A DNA stretch of 64,000 nucleotides. It comes from an uncultured Eubacteriales bacterium. GTDB lineage: Bacteria > Bacillota > Clostridia > Oscillospirales > Acutalibacteraceae. Shown one piece after another: positions 57,514 through 64,000 of this stretch; within the stretch, counting starts at the first letter, position 1, and each line of letters starts with the position of its first letter. The stretch is from positions 30,817 to 94,816 of the forward strand of contig OMWP01000016.1 in the NCBI GenBank assembly GCA_900314795.1, in the 5' to 3' direction. The position numbers were made by a program, and so were the translations under genes. The notes under the pieces were generated by a model. The model was given only the letters and a program-made list of their open reading frames with translations, did no database searches and had not been told where the DNA came from.

Positions 57514-60168
57514 TTATTTGATTCGTTCTCCGATCTGATACGGAGTCTCCAGCCCCACCAGATGTCTGAGAATGTAGGTGGCGTCGATGGCGTTGAGCTC
57601 GCCGTCGCCGTTGACGTCGCCGCGCATCCAAACGTCAGAATAGTCGTCAATGTCCAATCCGGCACAATTGCGCTGGATCAACGTCACGTCGATTGCTTCG
57701 ACCTCATCGTTGCCGTTGGTATCGCCGAGGATAGCGGGATCGTCATACTCACAGATATAGAAGGAGTTGTAGTAGCCGTAGAAAGAGCTGTAGTAGTTAC
57801 TGCCTTTGCATTTGTTCCATTTGCTCGCATAGGATGTGATGCCGTAATCCATCGGGTACAGCATCGCGTAATACTCCTTGGTATCGATGGTGCCGTCGGA
57901 GGGATCATACCAATTGTTGTAGTCGGAAAGGTCGGTATCATCGACCCATTCCCAGCCTGACGGAGGCGTCACACACTTGAGCCCGATCCAGCAGTAGCCC
58001 TGTCTGTCGTCGATCATGTCGTACACAGCGTCGTTCTCAGCGGCAGATCCGATGCTCACCAGATGACCGCCCATCGTTTGGCAGAATGTCGAGGCTTCTT
58101 CCCATGAGAGCTGATTGTCATACACCTCATAGATATGTCCGCCCCACTTGACGGTCTTGACCGGTGTATGAGAGACGTCCTTGCGCCAGTGGGCATAGAG
58201 CCTGATGACGCTGTGGTCGATCGGGGTGGAGGCGGTGACCTGAGTGCCGCCCTCCGCCGCGGTGTACCATCCCGTAAAGGTGTAACCGCTGCGTGTGGGG
58301 ATGGGCAGATTTCCCGGTGCGCTGCCGCGGGTGAACGTCATGTCGGATGCGGCTTTGACGCCGGATTCCGCTATTACGTTGGATGTATCGGAAAAATCAC
58401 CTAACGCGAGGGAGTTGACATAGAAGGTTCCTTTTTGGTCAAAGTACGGATGGAGTACAGAACCGTAGTATGGCGTCTTGGGGAGCTCGATCGAGTACAT
58501 CTGCCACCGTTGTGTCAGCGATACAGATGTAACGTCGCTCGAAAAGCCCCATCTGAAATACATTTTTGCGCCGTCAACATTTGCCTTGGCGTAGAAATGC
58601 AGGCGATAAGACTGATTGTCGCCTATGGGCGCCGCAGTGGAATAGCCGTCGCCGTAGCCGTAGTTGGTAGAAGTCTTGAAGGCGAGGTCGGATCCGGAGG
58701 CGCCTGCCTTACTGCCGACGATCTTCAGTGAATCGGCGTTGTTCAGGCGTTGGGTGCTGTCGCGTGAGACCGAGTAGGTCGTGTTATCGCGGGAGTAGAT
58801 GTAGCTCGAATAGTTGTCCTTTAAGTCGGAGCCGAGCATATAATTGTAGCCGCTGTAGTTTGCCATGAACTCGATCTTGGTATTCTTGGGAACCCACTGC
58901 GCGTAGAAGGTGAGCGTGGTGGCGGTATCAAGATCCTCGAGCCAGTTGACGCTCATTTTGTAGCGTTCATCCGGATGGTAGTAGCCGTATTGATAGTTGT
59001 TGCGATAGATATCGCTCTGCGACTGCCAGCCGTTGCCGCCCGAGGCGAACCACTTGTTGTCGGAGGAACGCTTGACGATATAGCCCACAAAATCATAGCC
59101 CTCGCGGGTGAAGCCGTTCTCCTTGATGGTGAACGATTCATTAGCCCCGTATTTCTCCGTGTCGATACTGCCGGAGCCGCCGTTTGCGTTATATGCAACG
59201 GCGTGGATCGGCTCCCACTGCGCGTAGAAGGTGAAGGTGGTGGGTGAGGTGTTGCCGCTCAGCCACGCCGAGCTCATGTAGTATTCTTCGCCCGGGTCAT
59301 AGATCGCGTAGGTATAGCCGTAGTCCTCGACGTCATCCGCGTACTGCCAGCCCTTACCGCCCAGACAGAACCACTTGCCGTCGGAGGAGCGCTTGACGGT
59401 ATAGCCCGCGAATCGATATCCCGCGCGATAAAAGTCATTATCCTTGACGTAGAACTCACCGCCCGGCGCGACGCTCTGGGAGCTGACGCTGCCGGAACCG
59501 CCGTTCGCGTTATACGCGATCGTGTGCAAAACGGCGTTACCGGTCAGATCGTTGCCGGGGACATGCAGTCGATAGCTGAAACGGGAATATAGCTCCGACC
59601 AGGAGTAGAAGCCGTCCCAGCGAACCTGGTTATACACGCCGGTACCGTTACCGTCGGTGAAATAGACGCCGTTGTCGGTGATCTTGGTGATGAAGATCGA
59701 GTGCGAATCCCAGTCGATGCGCACCCAGTCGCCCGCGCAGATGCCGTAGACGTCATAGTAGATGTTGTCCATCATCCGGTCGCCGTAGAATTTTACGCCG
59801 AATACTTCATACAGCATTTGGGCGGCGTATGCCCAGCATGTCCACGCTCTCGCCGTGCCGCCTTCATAGTAGACGCCTTCCCAGACGCTGCCGTCGGGAT
59901 ATTTGGAACGCAGGGCGTTGAGCTTGGTCTGAAACTGTGCTTCGGTGAGCAGGGTGTAGCCGGTAGAAGCCGTATCGTCGGCGTTTGCGCCGACCTCGGC
60001 GATCTCCGCATCAGCGGCTTGATCGGCAATGTCTTTGTCGGCGGCTTGATCGGCGATCTCCATATCGGCGGATAATCCGCTTAGTTTTATTTCAGCCGCT
60101 CCGACGGTGAAGCTCAGCGGGCTGAGCACCATGACAGAGCATAACAGAAAAATCAGTAATCGTTTCAT
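57514..60168 (-). CDS. Large secreted CHAP-like / InlB-repeat / C-type lectin / dockerin protein
   Basis: An 884-residue exported protein. Signal peptide 1-25 (MKRLLIFLLCSVMVLSP). Residues about 55-190 look like a papain-fold amidase domain: Cys near 109 in RAWTCWAYAAQML and His near 156 in DSHSIFITKI after GDWVRI. Two InlB-type repeats follow (about 214-320 and 323-425; each AYNANGGSGS...FYAQW), a carbohydrate-binding-like module (about 431-600; RLHFYAKANVDGAKMYFRWG), a third repeat (about 619-665), a C-type lectin domain (about 672-809; WEEASTFCQTMGGHLVSI, CWIGLK, ICEYDD) and a type I dockerin (about 811-878; DTNGNDEVEAIDVTLIQRN, DVNGDGELNAIDATYILRH). The start at 60168 has GAGG five bases upstream. 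A cellulosome-docked protein acting on peptides, walls or host glycans is inferred. Confidence 0.88.
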   Translation of the reverse strand: MKRLLIFLLCSVMVLSPLSFTVGAAEIKLSGLSADMEIADQAADKDIADQAADAEIAEVGANADDTASTGYTLLTEAQFQTKLNALRSKYPDGSVWEGVYYEGGTARAWTCWAYAAQMLYEVFGVKFYGDRMMDNIYYDVYGICAGDWVRIDWDSHSIFITKITDNGVYFTDGNGTGVYNQVRWDGFYSWSELYSRFSYRLHVPGNDLTGNAVLHTIAYNANGGSGSVSSQSVAPGGEFYVKDNDFYRAGYRFAGYTVKRSSDGKWFCLGGKGWQYADDVEDYGYTYAIYDPGEEYYMSSAWLSGNTSPTTFTFYAQWEPIHAVAYNANGGSGSIDTEKYGANESFTIKENGFTREGYDFVGYIVKRSSDNKWFASGGNGWQSQSDIYRNNYQYGYYHPDERYKMSVNWLEDLDTATTLTFYAQWVPKNTKIEFMANYSGYNYMLGSDLKDNYSSYIYSRDNTTYSVSRDSTQRLNNADSLKIVGSKAGASGSDLAFKTSTNYGYGDGYSTAAPIGDNQSYRLHFYAKANVDGAKMYFRWGFSSDVTSVSLTQRWQMYSIELPKTPYYGSVLHPYFDQKGTFYVNSLALGDFSDTSNVIAESGVKAASDMTFTRGSAPGNLPIPTRSGYTFTGWYTAAEGGTQVTASTPIDHSVIRLYAHWRKDVSHTPVKTVKWGGHIYEVYDNQLSWEEASTFCQTMGGHLVSIGSAAENDAVYDMIDDRQGYCWIGLKCVTPPSGWEWVDDTDLSDYNNWYDPSDGTIDTKEYYAMLYPMDYGITSYASKWNKCKGSNYYSSFYGYYNSFYICEYDDPAILGDTNGNDEVEAIDVTLIQRNCAGLDIDDYSDVWMRGDVNGDGELNAIDATYILRHLVGLETPYQIGERIK

Positions 60169-60269
60169 CATAACCTCTTCTTTGATCGGTGTTGCGTTGC
60201 TTGCGCAGTGCGGATGGAACATGCCGCGGTAAGCGCAGCCGATCTGTTCGTTTTGACGCATAGTTTCTG

Positions 60270-60298
60270 ATTATAATTATAATAACAAATTATAGCAA
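60270..60298 (-). promoter_or_regulatory. Promoter of the lectin-dockerin gene
   Basis: Minus strand: TTGCTA (60293-60298), 17-bp spacer, TATAAT (60270-60275). The gap 60169-60481 holds this promoter and the terminator at 60428 only. Confidence 0.7.
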
Positions 60299-60427
60299 AA
60301 AATCCCTTTTCTGTCTACGGACAATTCGTGAATAAAAGATGTACAAAAAATGAACAAAACCGTGCAATTAGACGGATGTTGCCGTGTGAAGCCGATCCCC
60401 GATGAACGCGATGGGTGAAATTCGCCG

Positions 60428-60459
60428 AAAAAAAGCGGACAGGGCGCAATGCCTGTCCG
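60428..60459 (-). terminator. Terminator of the PPC-domain gene
   Basis: Minus strand: CGGACAGG pairs with CCTGTCCG and seven T follow. Confidence 0.85.
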
Positions 60460-60481
60460 TGGGTGTGTTGGATGTGTGGTT

Positions 60482-60913
60482 TTATGAGAAATCCCAGACG
60501 CGGATGCCGAGCTCTTCGATGAACTTTCTGCCGATCTCACCGTTGGCGGGGGTGATCACGATCTCACCCGTCAAGCCGATGTTGGCTTTGAGCAGATGAC
60601 CCGACAGCAGCTTGATCTCGCCGTCCTCGCGATAGGCGAAAGTCGCGTGCAGATGCAGATAGGGCTTGCCCTGATAGTAGGTCAGGTTGCCGTCGAGCGA
60701 GGTCATCTCGAGCAATCCCTCGACCGTTTTATCGTTGTACACCTTCTTCTCACCGTCGAACACGCCGACCGTGACGCTGTCACAGCCGCCGATACCCTGT
60801 ATCTGCGCGACGGTCAGATCCTCCTTGGCGCATACATCCGTTAAGGTGCTGATGACCTCATCATCCTTGTCGAGCCGTACATAGATCTTGTCGTCAAATC
60901 TTCTGTAATCCAT
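60482..60913 (-). CDS. PPC/DUF296-domain protein
   Basis: A 143-residue protein consisting of one PPC domain: DYRRFDDKIYVRLDKDDEVISTL, CAKEDLTVAQIQGIGGCDSVTVGVFD, and the conserved His segment YLHLHATFAYRED...LLSGHLLKANIG, which can bind metal in bacterial members. In plants this domain accompanies AT-hooks; the bacterial form is a stand-alone trimer of unknown role, possibly DNA-binding. The start at 60913 follows AAAAGGAG. Confidence 0.92.
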   Translation of the reverse strand: MDYRRFDDKIYVRLDKDDEVISTLTDVCAKEDLTVAQIQGIGGCDSVTVGVFDGEKKVYNDKTVEGLLEMTSLDGNLTYYQGKPYLHLHATFAYREDGEIKLLSGHLLKANIGLTGEIVITPANGEIGRKFIEELGIRVWDFS

Positions 60914-60962
60914 AGCTTTTCTCCTTTTGCCTGATGTTGTTAAAGTAATGTTGTACAACCCT

Positions 60963-60991
60963 ATTATAACGCGCTGTAAAACCTTTGTAAA
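60963..60991 (-). promoter_or_regulatory. Promoter of the PPC-domain gene
   Basis: Minus strand: TTTACA (60986-60991), 17-bp spacer, TATAAT (60963-60968). Its -35 box lies 4 bp from the -35 of the divergent promoter. Confidence 0.75.
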
Positions 60992-60995
60992 GATA

Positions 60996-61024
60996 TTGAC
61001 GGCGGCTTTTTCAAGTGGTATAAT
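60996..61024 (+). promoter_or_regulatory. Promoter of the asparagine-synthetase-like gene
   Basis: TTGACG (60996-61001), 17-bp spacer, TATAAT (61019-61024). Confidence 0.8.
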
Positions 61025-61059
61025 TTTGACAAAATTCGACACGGAAGGTTGGAGAAAAC

Positions 61060-62574
61060 ATGGTTCAGGTACGTTACTACAGCGGATACATCCGCAACTT
61101 CAAGAAATTATGCGAAGAGCTCGGCATCACGCCGCTCAGTCGCGAACAGCGTGAGGAGCAGATTCTGATCAAGGGCTTTGCAAAATGGGGCACACAGCTC
61201 CCTATGCACCTTTTCGGCGCATTTGCGTTCGCACTTTATGATGATTCTGCGGATAAGCTCTATGTATTCCGCGATCAGGTCGGTCAAAAGCAGCTGTTCT
61301 ATGCCGTTGTCGGCGACGAGCTACTTTGCAACGGCGATATCGACGCGATCGTATCGGACAGCCGTTTTGAGAAGCGTTTGAATAAGCGTATGCTCCAGCA
61401 GTATCTGTTCTACGGCTATCCGATCGGCGAAGAGACCTTCTATGAGGGCGTCTATAAGCTCAAGGGCGGTCACTGGCTCGAATGGGACGGAAAGTCCGTC
61501 AAGCTGAACTGTTACTTCAAGCCGCTCTTCCACCCCGAGGACAAGACGCTCGATGAGTTTGCCGAGGAGATCAAAGCCGTCGTCACCGAGATCCTTGAGG
61601 AGGAGCGTGCCGATACCGAACTGCCGTATAAGGAATCGTTCCTCTCCGGCGGCGTGGATTCATCCTATCTCTTGGCGGCGAGTGACGCACAGTGTGCCAA
61701 CACCGTCGGTTATGAGGAGGCGGATTTCAGCGAGGCGCACCTCGCAAAAGAGACCGCGGAGCATTTCAACAAGGGCTTCCGCGTCAAGATGATCACCCCC
61801 GAAATGTACTTTGAGCGCATCCCCACCGTGATGGATAAGATGGGTCAGCCCCTCGGCGACGCCTCTGCCGTAGCCTTTTCCATCGGCTGTCAGGCGGTCA
61901 AGGAGCATGCCGACGTCGTCTACTCGGGCGAGGGTATCGATGAGTTCTTCGGCGGCTACAACGCCCACAAGCGTGAGATCCCGAGCGACTGGGTCTATCT
62001 GACCTGCTCGCATATCATGAACACCGACGTCGTCAAGTCCCTGATGCTCGATTTTGACGAGGACGTCAAGCCCTCCGATCCGCTGATGAGTATGTGGGAA
62101 GAAGCGAAAGAGGAGGATCAGCTCGATTCCAAGCTGACGATGGATATCTCCTTCTGGCTCGACGGCGATATCTACCTCAACACCGACCGTACCTCCACCG
62201 CCTGCGGGATCGAGCTGCACACGCCGTTCTCCGATTACCGCCTGTTCGAGGTCGCCAGCCGTATTCCGTCCAAATATCAGTTTCGCGAGGAACAGAACAA
62301 ATATGTGTTCCGCAAGGCGGCGAGCAGTATCCTGCCGTATGAGTCTGCCTTCCGCAAGAAGGTCGGATTCCCCGTGCCGGTACGTCAGTGGCTCGCGGAT
62401 GAGCGCTACAATCAGCCGGTCAAGGAGAAACTCTTCGGCTCGTCATCACAGATATTCTTCGATCAGGCGCAGATGAAGGACATGTGGGATCGCTTCATCG
62501 GCGGCGAGACCTTACTGTGGAACCGCGTCTACGCGATCTACGCTTTCCTGCTGTGGTATGATCTGAAATTCTGA
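61060..62574 (+). CDS. Asparagine-synthetase-like protein without the glutaminase nucleophile
   Basis: A 504-residue protein. The C-terminal synthetase domain has the ATP pyrophosphatase loop SFLSGGVDSSYLLA (near 197), the aspartate/AMP region YSGEGIDEFFGGYNAHKR and the late blocks THFSDYR-like HTPFSDYRLFE and RKKVGFPVPVRQWL. The N-terminal domain keeps the later glutaminase blocks (MHLFGAFAFALYDDSADKLYVFRDQVGQKQLFYA) but begins MVQVRYYSGY, without the Cys2 of MCGI and the first 60-70 residues of AsnB. The promoter is only 35 bases from the ATG, so the short form is genuine. It may use ammonia, or be an amide/beta-lactam-synthetase-like enzyme. Confidence 0.85.
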   Translation: MVQVRYYSGYIRNFKKLCEELGITPLSREQREEQILIKGFAKWGTQLPMHLFGAFAFALYDDSADKLYVFRDQVGQKQLFYAVVGDELLCNGDIDAIVSDSRFEKRLNKRMLQQYLFYGYPIGEETFYEGVYKLKGGHWLEWDGKSVKLNCYFKPLFHPEDKTLDEFAEEIKAVVTEILEEERADTELPYKESFLSGGVDSSYLLAASDAQCANTVGYEEADFSEAHLAKETAEHFNKGFRVKMITPEMYFERIPTVMDKMGQPLGDASAVAFSIGCQAVKEHADVVYSGEGIDEFFGGYNAHKREIPSDWVYLTCSHIMNTDVVKSLMLDFDEDVKPSDPLMSMWEEAKEEDQLDSKLTMDISFWLDGDIYLNTDRTSTACGIELHTPFSDYRLFEVASRIPSKYQFREEQNKYVFRKAASSILPYESAFRKKVGFPVPVRQWLADERYNQPVKEKLFGSSSQIFFDQAQMKDMWDRFIGGETLLWNRVYAIYAFLLWYDLKF

Positions 62575-62580
62575 GTGAAA

Positions 62581-62605
62581 GTAGGGCGGGTCTTGCCTGC
62601 CCTAC
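62581..62605. repeat. GTAGGGCGGG hairpin module
   Basis: GTAGGGCGGG and CCTGCCCTAC pair around TCTTG; same class as the modules at 44256 and 53655. Confidence 0.65.
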
Positions 62606-62610
62606 ATAAA

Positions 62611-62638
62611 AAATCCTTCCCCGAGGGGAAGGATTTTT
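62611..62638 (+). terminator. Terminator after the asparagine-synthetase-like gene
   Basis: AAATCCTTCCCC and GGGGAAGGATTTTT pair around GA. A short repeat of CTCCTCACTCCTAA (62745-62770) lies beyond. Confidence 0.88.
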
Positions 62639-62775
62639 ATTTCTCACTTCTCAGCAGTAGCTCTCAGCCAATCAGCGTTCGCAGGTATGCTCCGCTTCTT
62701 GGGAGAGCCTTGCATGGGAGTTGTTAGCCAAATCACAGATTTGGACAACTCCTCACTCCTAACTCCTCACTATCG

Positions 62776-63558
62776 TCACCCCAGCGCCACATCTAGCGAC
62801 ATCATCAGCGTAAAGCCGACCGCGAAGAACATCACGCCGCTGTGGGAGTGCTCTCCCTGCGTCATCTCGGGGATCAGCTCCTCGACGACGACATACACCA
62901 TCGCCCCTGCCGCAAAGCTCAGCAGATACGGCATCGCGGGGACGATCAGCGCGGCGCATAACAGCGTCAGTATGCCGAAGATCGGTTCTACCGCGCCCGA
63001 CAGCACGCCGCCGAGAAAGGCTCTTGACTTACTTTGTCCCTGCGCGTGCAGAGGCATGGAGATGATCGCGCCCTCGGGCAGGTTCTGGATCGCGATCCCG
63101 AGCGCCAGTGCCAGCGCGCCGCCGAGGGTGACGTTCTGTGTGCCTGCCAAGAGTCCCGCGTAGATCACGCCGACCGCCATTCCCTCGGGGATGTTGTGCA
63201 GCGTGACCGCCATGATCATTAACGTGCGGGTACGCGCGCCGGAACTCCCTTTTTCTGTCATTGCGTTTTGCTTGACGACCGGGATGACCCGATCCAGCAG
63301 ATAGAGGAAGAGGATGCCCAGCCAGAAGCCGATGAACGCGCTGAGGAATGAGAAGCGCCCCATGTGCTCCGACTGCTCGATCGCGGGGATGATCAGGCTC
63401 CATACCGACGCCGCGATCATCACACCCGCCGCAAATCCCGTGAGCGCACGCGAGAGGTTCTCGCTGAAGGTATGTTTCATAAAGAATACCGCCGCAGCGC
63501 CGAGCGACGTGCCCAGAAACGGTATCATCAATCCGAGTATTGCGTCTGAATTTATCAT
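62776..63558 (-). CDS. ZIP-family metal transporter
   Basis: A 260-residue membrane protein with eight helices. The binuclear metal site is in helices 4 and 5: TLHNIPEGMAVGV and IAIQNLPEGAIISMPL; VVEELIPEM lies in helix 7. ZIP proteins import Zn, Fe or Mn. The start at 63558 follows AAGGAATCAG; the longer frame to 63687 has no ribosome site and no membrane-compatible N-terminus. Together with the CDF exporter and the His-rich CobW GTPase, the window carries import, export and delivery functions for metals, though at separate loci. Confidence 0.93.
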   Translation of the reverse strand: MINSDAILGLMIPFLGTSLGAAAVFFMKHTFSENLSRALTGFAAGVMIAASVWSLIIPAIEQSEHMGRFSFLSAFIGFWLGILFLYLLDRVIPVVKQNAMTEKGSSGARTRTLMIMAVTLHNIPEGMAVGVIYAGLLAGTQNVTLGGALALALGIAIQNLPEGAIISMPLHAQGQSKSRAFLGGVLSGAVEPIFGILTLLCAALIVPAMPYLLSFAAGAMVYVVVEELIPEMTQGEHSHSGVMFFAVGFTLMMSLDVALG

Positions 63559-63593
63559 GTAAACTGATTCCTTATCACATTTTTTGCCGACTG

Positions 63594-63606
63594 ATACTGT
63601 CAGTAT
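63594..63606. promoter_or_regulatory. Palindrome upstream of the ZIP gene
   Basis: ATACTG-T-CAGTAT, a perfect 13-bp odd palindrome 36 bp before the start codon; a possible metal-regulator site. Confidence 0.35.
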
Positions 63607-63681
63607 TATCATCCTATGCGGGAGGATAGGGAAGGTGATAGGGGATCGACAAACAATAGGAAAAGAGACTGTCACAAGAAA

Positions 63682-63815
63682 TGTCATTCTGAACGGACAC
63701 GTGTGTCAAGTGAAGAATCTGAAAGTGCTCACCTTTCCGTTGGATTACACCGGATAGGTGTAATCTAATGGGGTAAATTGCACTGTAAGATTCTTCGCTA
63801 AAGCTCAGAATGACA
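63682..63815. mobile_element. Inverted-repeat element with TGTCATTCTGA ends
   Basis: Ends are TGTCATTCTGA (63682-63692) and TCAGAATGACA (63805-63815); inner GAAGAATCT and AGATTCTTC also pair, and the core has GATTACACC/GGTGTAATC. A 134-bp non-coding hairpin element. Confidence 0.8.
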
Positions 63816-63837
63816 ATCAAAGGCTTTTCTGTAGACT

Positions 63838-63872
63838 AAAAGCAGGAGTTTTCGTATGAAAACTCCTGCTTT
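63838..63872. terminator. Long perfect hairpin, probable bidirectional terminator
   Basis: AGCAGGAGTTTTC and GAAAACTCCTGCT pair around GTAT, flanked by AAA and TTTG. Confidence 0.7.
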
Positions 63873-63901
63873 GTTGTTTCAAGCGTTTATTCGGGGGATT
63901 C

Positions 63902-64000
63902 ATACTAAGTATCCATTAAACGCTTTAACAAATTTGTTAGCGAGAAATTTCGCAGAGCAAGGCGGAGGACGCAGGCATACTGGCGTATGTCATCTTTCGG
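63902..64000. mobile_element. MITE-like element 3, cut by the window edge
   Basis: Begins ATACTAAGTATCCATTAAAC, matching one end of element 2 (reverse orientation), and continues through GGCGGAGGACGCAGGC, the complement of the shared core. Confidence 0.8.

Overview
The window looks like chromosome of a Gram-positive gut anaerobe of the Clostridia, most likely the Ruminococcus/Oscillospiraceae group. The evidence is two dockerin-bearing secreted proteins, a class B sortase beside an SPKTGD wall anchor, AGGAGG ribosome sites, TTGNNN-N17-TATAAT promoters, a Firmicutes-type division/cell-wall cluster, and many short intergenic repeats of the kind common in these genomes. No rRNA, tRNA, CRISPR array or intact transposase gene was seen.

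Layout. 1-5.7 kb: surface proteins (end of a sortase substrate, a small membrane protein, sortase B, a dockerin protein, a solute-binding lipoprotein, a Ser-rich membrane protein). 6.2-8.4 kb: His-rich CobW metallochaperone GTPase and a HAD phosphatase. 9.0-15.4 kb: a five-gene Dlt-like operon (adenylation enzyme, carrier protein, PLP decarboxylase, MBOAT, SGNH protein). 15.4-16.4 kb: over 1 kb of intergenic repeats. 16.4-29.8 kb: division and cell-wall cluster mraZ-rsmH-ftsL-PBP-mraY-ftsW-murG-murA-ftsQ-ftsZ, with repeats in nearly every gap and no murC, murD, murE or murF. 30.1-34.7 kb (minus strand): an anchored secreted protein, a membrane-tethered GH3-like protein, gdhA.

35.0-45.7 kb is a divergent redox/nitrogen locus. 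Leftward lie NuoE-like, NuoF-like (carrying two apparent internal deletions) and a 734-residue iron-sulfur flavoprotein, together resembling an electron-bifurcating NAD(H)/ferredoxin complex. Rightward lie ssnA, ygfK and a hydantoinase/dihydropyrimidinase, genes known from anaerobic purine-degradation clusters. The two facing promoters carry the same 16-bp box in mirror image, overlapping each -35, which suggests one regulator for both arms.

45.8-64 kb: small lipoprotein, Lys/Ala-tailed protein, AEC transporter, WYL regulator, maf-lipid kinase-SGNH-GT2 operon, HD-like and DUF5662-like pair, CDF exporter, riboflavin transporter ribU behind an FMN riboswitch, a large CHAP-like/lectin/dockerin protein, a PPC-domain protein, an asparagine-synthetase-like protein lacking the glutaminase cysteine, and a ZIP transporter.

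The two most promising systems are the decarboxylase-containing Dlt-like operon, which may decorate a surface polymer with something other than D-alanine, and the mirror-promoter purine/bifurcation locus. Gene starts were moved to the codon preceded by a good ribosome site where the longest frame began too early. All family names are from recognition of motifs by eye; no search was run.
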